Below are positions 58,111 through 64,000 of a stretch of 64,000 bases of DNA, piece by piece (positions within the stretch are counted from its first letter, which is position 1; the number at the start of each line of letters is the position of its first letter). Position numbers and translations under genes: made by a program. Source of the DNA: Ypsolopha sequella (Eukaryota > Arthropoda > Insecta > Lepidoptera > Ypsolophidae). The stretch covers positions 11,764,201-11,828,200 of the forward strand of contig OW204001.1 of the NCBI GenBank assembly GCA_934047225.1, in the 5' to 3' direction. The notes beneath the pieces are model-generated. The model did not search any database. It saw only the letters and a list, made by a program, of their open reading frames with translations, and was not told the origin of the DNA.

Positions 58111-59258
58111 AACGTAAAACTTTATCGCGGCACAAATAATCTACTTCTTAACCAAAAAATAGATGATATTATACTAATCACAAGATACTGCCCAGGAAGT
58201 AGCATTTCGTTACGTTGAAGGGTATAACGAAGGTATGTTTTTTATACATTCTTTTCGTTTGTAGGAACATATTCGCACAATCAACGATTGATACTTGAAG
58301 ATCTATTTACCTGTTATCTAACGAGGGTATTTTATTAAAAAATCTAAATCTAATATTAAATTAAATGAATAAGTTAGACTAGAATTTAATGGGATAGTAA
58401 ATAAACCTGACGCGTCTTGAACGCAACTGACTCTGTAAAGTTTTGGATATACCAAGCGAAACTGTCCTTAGAGACCTTCCAACCGAGTTGAATAAATTTA
58501 GTAGTTAACCTGATTCTGAATTGGAGTGTTTTTGGTTGTCATCATCTCTAATTTGATCCCCATGTAAAGTATCTTTGGCGAGGCCTGAAATGCTGTTTTC
58601 TAAAATGTGTGTTTGGCCGTCTTTGATAACTGATTTAATCCCCTAGTATAGTATGTTTGGCGAAGCTGAAGGTCGAACTGCGTCTCTGAACGACACTATT
58701 TCTTGTTCCCATGGGAACTGATTTATGGGATATAAAGTAGCCTATGTCGTATCCCAGGTGAAGAACTACATTTGTGCAAAGTTTTAGCCCAATCGGTTCA
58801 GTAGTTACGGCCTAAAGGAGTAACAAACATCCAACCATCCATACATCCATCCAAACTTTCACATTAAGTGAAAGTGGGATAGTGGGATGGGATGGGATGA
58901 TATGACTGAACGAACCTTACTGGTAACACGTAGGAAATGTGGGTCAGCGGAAATTTCTTCGATGTTAATTTACGTAATCAGTTTGTTGCGATAAAGTTTT
59001 AAGTGTTAGCATCAAACAAATAGCCAATGATTAGATTTTGTATACACATCATGTATTGTGAAAAATAAATATATAAAACAATACGAAAAGTTAGACCCCC
59101 GATCAAAATGATATGTAATATGTAATAAATATGTAACGCGTATGTTTGTTTGTATGTACAAATGAATATCCTAACTATACCTACATCTCATCCGAATCCA
59201 TAACGGTTTCAGCCGCTCGGCAAAATACTTATCCGAGTAGGTTTGTATATATGAATAA
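58111..59258. other. No gene; part of a Helitron-like repeat
   Basis: 58660-58880 has CCTATGTCGTATCCCAGGTG, CCAATCGGTTCAGTAGTTACG and CAAACTTTCACATTAAGTG, blocks typical of the Helitron-like family at 59259-59530. The rest is unassigned. Confidence 0.45.
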
Positions 59259-59530
59259 CTAGTTTTTGCCCACAGCTTCACCCGCGCTAATTTCGTTTGC
59301 ATTTTTACCCAGGATAAAAAGTAGCCCATGTCACTCTTCGGCCCATAAACTATCTCTACGCAAAAAATCACGTTGATCCGTAGCTCCATCGCTATGTGAA
59401 AGAAGGCCAAACCAACAAACCAACAACCAACAAACCAACAACCAACAAACCAACAACCAACAAAACTAACAAACCAACAACCAACAAAACTAACAAACCA
59501 CACTTTCACATTTATAATATAATAGGGGAG
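59259..59530 (-). mobile_element. Helitron-like non-autonomous element
   Basis: On the minus strand it starts near CTATTATATTATAAATGTG AAAGTG and ends GTGAAGCTGTGGGCAAAAACTAGT, with the body block AGTGACATGGGCTACTTTTT. Both ends are the typical pair for this element class. A CCAACAACCAACAAA minisatellite (59403-59500) lies inside. The 124-codon ORF over it is repetitive and not a gene. Confidence 0.5.
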
Positions 59531-60304
59531 TTCAAAAGGTAGCAAAGCAGTGATGATAAAACTGAATTAAGTCGATGTAAAAGCTTGTTCGAGTTTTGCT
59601 GTTACCAAGACAGGTGTATACTACATCCTAAACCAAACGTCCAGCTCCAATCTATTTTGCATGACAAAGTAGATATTTATAGGTATTTATGATAGTTCTT
59701 AGATCTATCCTATGAAAAAAGAGCTGAGTAGTGATGATAAAACCAAAGTAATGTGGAATGACGTTGTCATTTTTACAGGCATTATGCTGAGCCAGTGCCT
59801 TTTTGTTGCCACGGTTTACTTTTATTTTAAGTTACCTGTATTTTTTCGTTATTTATAGGATAGTGTCAAAATTGTATTGTTCTTAGAATGTTATTTTTTG
59901 TGTGTTGTATTGTGTTGTGGCGATACATAAAGTTTTTATCTATCTATATATCTATCTGAACCAAGATCTGATATATAAACCCGCGCAAGTAAAGAAATGA
60001 ATCTAAAACGGCGCTCATAATTATACCCTCTCACTCGCACAGTACGAGTATATCTGTCTTTAGTCGTACACTTGCGTACTGCTTGCAAAAAAACGGTCAA
60101 GTGCAAGTCAGACTCGCGTAACTAGGGTTCCGTAATTCGACAGTTTTGGGAGCAGAAAATTTAATTTTGTCATTTTGGTGTCATGAATTTTTCAATATAT
60201 TTTTTTCATATTTTCGGTCCACCAGTTTTGGAGATAAGGGGGGTGTACAGGATTTTTCTAGGATTTCTCGAAATAGATGCAAGTAAATATAGCCAAACTA
60301 TATA

Positions 60305-60745
60305 TTTTTACAATTAGCTCTTTAAGAGGATGGCCTACCCTAGCAACTTTTTCTTTAGTTCAATGGCAAAGACCTTTAGTTGCTTTTAATAGAGGCGATT
60401 ATTTGTTGGCTCATTGGCTTCTTCTTGGACGCGTAATACTAATGATCACGCAGCGAAACAACAAATTGGTGTGTTTTGAGCTATACTAAAATATTTTGTA
60501 GACAAAAAAATTTAGAATCCCTTCATATTTCTATTACCTATTTTATGAAAAAATTATCTCTTAACTTCGTTCTTAAAAACAAAAAAAAGGTTTGAAAACA
60601 AAAAAAATGTAGATGACGAACTTTATAAGGCTTAATACATTGTTTTTATCCCTAGATAAAATATCAATAAATTAAACAAATTTTATTCCATACAAGAAGA
60701 GTCCGAATCCTCGAAAGTCTGGCGTTGTTCATGTTCTAGGCTCAT
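60305..60745 (+). repeat. Dispersed repeat family D, plus-strand copy
   Basis: The reverse complement of the family D copies: TTAAGAGGATGGCCTACCCT, TAGAGGCGATTATTTGTTGG, GATCACGCAGCGAAACAAC, ending GTTCATGTTCTAGGCTCATG. Short ORFs within it are not conserved. Confidence 0.7.
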
Positions 60746-60769
60746 GTACAGTCTTAATACCTACAATTT

Positions 60770-60919
60770 GATATCCATATATAACAATTAAAATTTATTA
60801 CAATAAATTCCTATCGAGCTTCTATTACAGAAAAACTTACCTAAAAACTTAAATAACATTAAAAACTTAACTAAAGATGACCTAAAAATAAAAAATCTAA
60901 CAAAGTAAACCTAAAACAA
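60770..60919 (-). other. 3' UTR of the truncated retroelement
   Basis: AT-rich sequence follows the stop of the endonuclease-bearing ORF on the minus strand and includes an AATAAA-like run near 60805. The element seems to sit beside or within the dispersed repeat at 60305-60745. Confidence 0.4.
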
Positions 60920-62473
60920 TTACAATAAATAGAAAATGCTGGCCAGATCGCTGCCGTCGTTAGGAAGGGTGCCCAAAAGGCTGGCGGCGTTGCCACGTTG
61001 AATGGCCAAACTAATTCTTTGGCCAAAGTAGCTTCCAGCCCTTCGGTCACCTGAAGCGTCGACCAAGCGCGACGAAATTTCTTTATAAAGTCGCCGCGCT
61101 TCCGAACCCCACGGCCCAAGAGTTTCTACAGCAAAAGGCACAAATATGAAGTCCTCGCCAAGGGCTCCATATATGCGCCTTTTTAAAACTTCAGCTTTTG
61201 CAGCTGCCGCGCCTGCCCTTATTGCGGTCACTTGGACATGGGACTGTGCCAATGTGTCAACGCACGTTGCGTCCCATATCAGTGACCGCCCGTTTTTCCA
61301 AGGAATGAGCGTCATTCCGTCGGGCCGTCTGCCGTCATCGCGTGCTATGCCCTTTGGCTCTAATATAGCCGGCACACTGGCACTGGCAAGGGCCCGACGA
61401 ATGACGTCATTCAAGGTAGCGTGGCGCGACAGACGACCAGCACTATGCTGACAAGATAAGCCGTGGTGGCCCAATTGATCGATACTGTGTCCACAACGAC
61501 AGCGATGTGGCTCATTTATTTTGGCACCTATTCTCAGACCGACGGCCAGACTGAAAGTAGTCCTCTCCAATAGGGTCCCGATATTGGCAGATGGTAATAA
61601 TGCATTTAACCAATATCCCGACTCTGGCTCGCTAGTTGCTAGAAGACGAGCTCGCTCTGCAGGGTTTATTGAAGTTTCCAGTAGGTTCTTTTGAACCTGA
61701 CTGCAGAGCGGCCCGTCCCAAAGCTTTTGCGAAGCCAGATTGATCGGGATACTTTTGTCGGGACCGGTGGTTATACGCCATACGTCCCTGGCCTCAGTCA
61801 AGCACGCAACTTCAACATCACCAAGTGATGGGTTTATTATTCTACCGAAGAGGTCGATCGTGCTGTAGGCTGAGGACAGGAAGGCTGGTAGTGCTACGCT
61901 GCTTACTTTTCGGATACCCAGACCTCCACACCTGATAGGGAGTGTTGCCTGGGTCCAATTCCGTTCTTCGAAAGAGCAATTTAGGATTTCGGTTAAAGTC
62001 GACTTAATTATATCATTTAAACGAGTAAGTAAATTTTGATGTTTCCAAATGGTTGAGCAGCGCAGAACATATGTAAATTTAGGAACGAAGAGGCAATATC
62101 TTATGATGAAATAAGCCATATGGGGATTTATTTGTTTAAGACGTCTAGATGATTCTTCAAATTTAGATATTTGTTCTTCAATGAAACCAGGAATTGAATC
62201 ATCTAGAACCGGAGCACCTAGGAGGCGAAGTGAATCGTTGTCAATTATTTTTAAATTTGGAGCTAGATCACTGAATTTTGTCACTACATTATTATGTTCT
62301 TGGGGTGATAAAAATTTGCTCAAATAAAGTTCGCACTTTGAGAAATTTAATTCTAAGCCAATAGTTTTAAAGTTACTTATAATGTTTTCGAGGTCTAAAA
62401 GTACTGAGTTTGCATCGCCTCCGAGTGTTCCGTCGTCCAAGTACCAGACATTAAATTTTGAATTTATATCCAT
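60920..62473 (-). pseudogene. 5'-truncated retroelement ORF: RT motif C to restriction-like endonuclease-type C-terminus
   Basis: A 517-codon ORF begins within the reverse transcriptase palm: YLDDG (residues 11-15, motif C) and GLELNFSKCEL (motif D). The fingers/palm motifs A and B are missing, so the copy is 5'-truncated. A long thumb/linker follows (WTQATLPIRCGGLGIR at 173-188). The C-terminal part has C325-x-C327-x8-H336-x4-C341, then LSRH, then RPD (383-385), D401 fifteen residues on, and AAAAKAEVLKRRIY (422-435). That order, a CCHC knuckle followed by a PD-(D/E)xK-like core, is the layout of the restriction-like endonuclease in R2/NeSL-type non-LTR elements. The exact clade is not recognised. 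An AT-rich 3' UTR continues to about 60770. The ORF is otherwise free of stops. Confidence 0.6.
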
Positions 62474-62599
62474 ATTGTATTTTTATGAAATATTTATTTT
62501 TATTTATTTTTCTTCTTTTATATTTGTCATTTGTCCTCAACATTTTTTAAATCGCTATAGTTTTTCTGTAACTAGCCAATTATAATCTGTAATTTTTTT

Positions 62600-62865
62600 T
62601 TTTTATATTTTTTGGTATACCGATTTCGGATATAAGGGGGGGGGGCACTATTCATTTTTTTGTAGTTTTTCAAAGATTTCTCAAATTCAAATTTTTTTTA
62701 CACCGTGTTATGTGGGCAAACTAATACAATTTTTATGCCAAATTTCAAGTCTTTATCTTCAACGGTGCTAAAGTTATGAGGCTGTGACATACGAACGGAC
62801 GGACAACGGAGTCTCACCATAAAGGTTCCTTTTGTACCTTTTAGATACTCCGGAACTCTAAAAAG
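62600..62865 (+). repeat. Common lepidopteran 'ACGGAACCC'-type repeat
   Basis: It has ATGCCAAATTTCAAGTCTTT, CTAAAGTTATGAGG, ACGAACGGACGGACAAC and GATACTCCGGAACTCTAAAA, a recurring block in Lepidoptera. Parts recur at 40190-40330, 41475-41600, 48628-48690 (GGGTTCCGTACCC inverted against GGTACGGAACCC) and 60060-60250. Confidence 0.5.
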
Positions 62866-63151
62866 TAGTCTGGATTTGCTGTTCAAGCTTATTCCATTCT
62901 AAATAATATTAAAGAAACAATTTTTTTTGTTGACTCTTATCACATTTCAATCCTGACGTATCATGCCGCCATTTTCAATTCCTTTCTTATAGGAGTCCCG
63001 CTTTAACATTGGAACCAAAAACCAAATCATTTGTTATATTATCAGCACCGGAATACACCCACACACAATCCATAGTTCTTGCAGAAAATATAACTGAATT
63101 CAGTTAATTAAGACTTTTCAGGGAACACCCTTTACATGACGATAGTGTCAC

Positions 63152-63158
63152 TATAAAT
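63152..63158 (+). promoter_or_regulatory. TATA-like box upstream of the second signal-peptide exon
   Basis: TATAAAT at 63152-63158 is followed 34 bases on by CCAGTG (A at 63186), a weak initiator. The spacing is slightly longer than usual. It would give a 5' UTR of about 56 nt before the ATG at 63242. In an AT-rich genome such a match has limited weight. Confidence 0.35.
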
Positions 63159-63241
63159 CCAGTGCACTAGCAACAAACGCATCCCAGTGATCAATAGATA
63201 TTACAAACCAAAAGCTGTTTGTGTTTCCATCCACTTATAAA

Positions 63242-63305
63242 ATGAATATAAATTTTCAAAATACAGCAGCAGTTGTGAGTTTTTTCGTGAGCATTTTAGT
63301 AACAG
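63242..63305 (+). CDS. First coding exon of a second secreted-protein gene (continues beyond window)
   Basis: The ATG at 63242 opens 21 codons (MNINFQNTAAVV, then SFFVSILVT) plus one base, followed by the donor G|GTAAAATGG at 63306. The product is a short signal peptide. Length and phase (21 codons + 1) almost equal those of Ly6-type exon 1 at 54510-54450 (20 codons + 1). Insect Ly6 genes often occur in clusters, so this may be another member, transcribed away from the first. No later exon was found before 64000. The identity is an inference; the exon itself rests on the ATG, hydrophobic core and donor. Confidence 0.5.
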
Positions 63306-63494
63306 GTAAAATGGTTTGAAATGGTGCCTCTTAACTTCTTCTCATCCAGGTCATGAAATTTATTTTGAGTTTCATACCTACACTAAGGCTAAATATTATT
63401 TCATTATATTTTTATTTATTTATTTACAATTAATAACCTAAAGCAGTAAAGCTGTATTGTAAAATAAGCATAAATTAAAATTTTTGGTAGCTCA

Positions 63495-63857
63495 GGTAGT
63501 AAGGTGGTAAAGCTGATGCCGGGCTCGACTGTGGAGGCCATCTTACTTGGAGACCCCCTCGAAGTAATTCGGGGGAGAGTAAGAGGTCAGCTCACAGGCA
63601 AAAAACCAGGAGGCCCACCATGCCTGGGACCGATGGATGGCGGTATATCTATCTCTAATAGCCGGGCCTTATATGGAACAGACTGGTGACGGGCAGTGGC
63701 GTCACTGGTGCGAGGGTTCCGGCACCGCGCTTACCAACCCGCCTGCCCAGCGTGTGTGAGTATGGGCAATTCTTCCAGGATGATCGCCGGGAGTGGCAAA
63801 GTCCTGGAAAGGCTTATGTCCAGCAGTGGACGAATTAAGCTGATGGATTGATGGATA
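63495..63857 (+). mobile_element. RTE-like LINE 3' end, plus-strand unit
   Basis: GATGCCGGGCTCGACTGTGG ... GTCCAGCAGTGGACGAATTAA ... (GATG)n tail. It is the most complete copy in sense orientation and is directly followed by a SINE. Confidence 0.7.
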
Positions 63858-64000
63858 GTAGCTCAGGGGTAGAACGCTGACCTCTCAATCTTGAGATTCA
63901 GGTTCAATCCCCGGTCGGGCATGCACCAATGAGTTTTTCGGAATTTATGTGTATAGTATTTGTTCTTACTAACCACTTGCTGAACGATGAAGGGAAATAT
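63857..64000 (+). mobile_element. tRNA-derived SINE, cut by the window end
   Basis: An A box TAGCTCAGGGG (63859-63869) and B box GGTTCAATCCC (63901-63911) are followed by ATGAGTTTTTCGGAATTTATG and CCACTTGCTGAACGATGAAGG, the typical body of a lepidopteran SINE. The head cannot fold into a proper anticodon arm, so it is not a tRNA gene. Confidence 0.75.

Noticed and set aside
59171..59545. 124-codon minus-strand ORF rich in Trp/Phe/Val/Gly
   Set aside because: Its repetitive part comes from a CCAACAACCAACAAA minisatellite inside a Helitron-like element.
63857..63925. Possible tRNA gene (also 22425, 20580 and 1858)
   Set aside because: A and B boxes are present but the anticodon arm does not fold properly and SINE bodies follow; they are SINE heads.

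Overview
This is an AT-rich insect genome window, almost certainly from a moth or butterfly (Lepidoptera). The evidence is spliced genes with canonical GT/AG introns, an arthropod-type Inr+DPE promoter, and a dense load of repeats typical of Lepidoptera: tRNA-headed SINEs, the 'CTGGACATA(A/G)GCCT' RTE-like 3' ends, the 'AACCGACTTCAAAAAGGAGG' repeat, LINE tails ending in (GAATTT)n, and many short inverted-repeat elements. No bacterial, viral-genome or organellar segment was seen, and there are no CRISPR arrays or functional RNA genes.

The one host gene that can be assembled lies on the minus strand and spans 54577-25093. It has four coding exons (54510-54450, 28249-28167, 25698-25584, 25322-25093). 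All phases join correctly and give a 162-residue secreted, probably GPI-anchored Ly6/uPAR-type (three-finger) protein. Intron 1 is about 26 kb and is filled with transposons. A matching Inr (54579-54574) and DPE (54550-54545) give a precise predicted start. At the right edge, on the plus strand, a second signal-peptide exon (63242-63305, donor GTAAAA, same phase 1) begins another secreted protein whose remaining exons lie outside the window. Its length and phase resemble Ly6 exon 1, so a Ly6 cluster is possible.

Layout: 1-24.8 kb is intergenic DNA built from decayed elements: a mariner with two lost catalytic residues, RTE- and jockey-type LINE fragments, SINEs, a TTAA-flanked nested palindromic element at 9.2-10.0 kb, a tandem repeat plus a 360-bp palindrome at 13.9-15.0 kb, and a 38-bp x10 minisatellite at 15.4-15.8 kb. 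24.8-54.6 kb is the Ly6 gene. Its giant intron holds a very young BEL/Pao LTR retrotransposon (31525-36941: identical 687-bp LTRs, TACAC target duplication, an open gag, but protease/RT/RNase H largely deleted). It also holds several MITEs, three copies of a repeat family carrying TGACGTCA, and a TTAA-flanked element containing a 69-bp minisatellite. 54.7-64 kb is upstream DNA with more MITEs, a mariner tail, a 5'-truncated retroelement ORF (60920-62473) joining an RT motif-C region to a restriction-like-endonuclease-type C-terminus, RTE/SINE repeats and the second secreted-protein exon.

Repeat family names rest on motif recognition by eye, not on a database search. Boundaries of inverted-repeat elements are read directly from the sequence. 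Boundaries of dispersed repeats are approximate.
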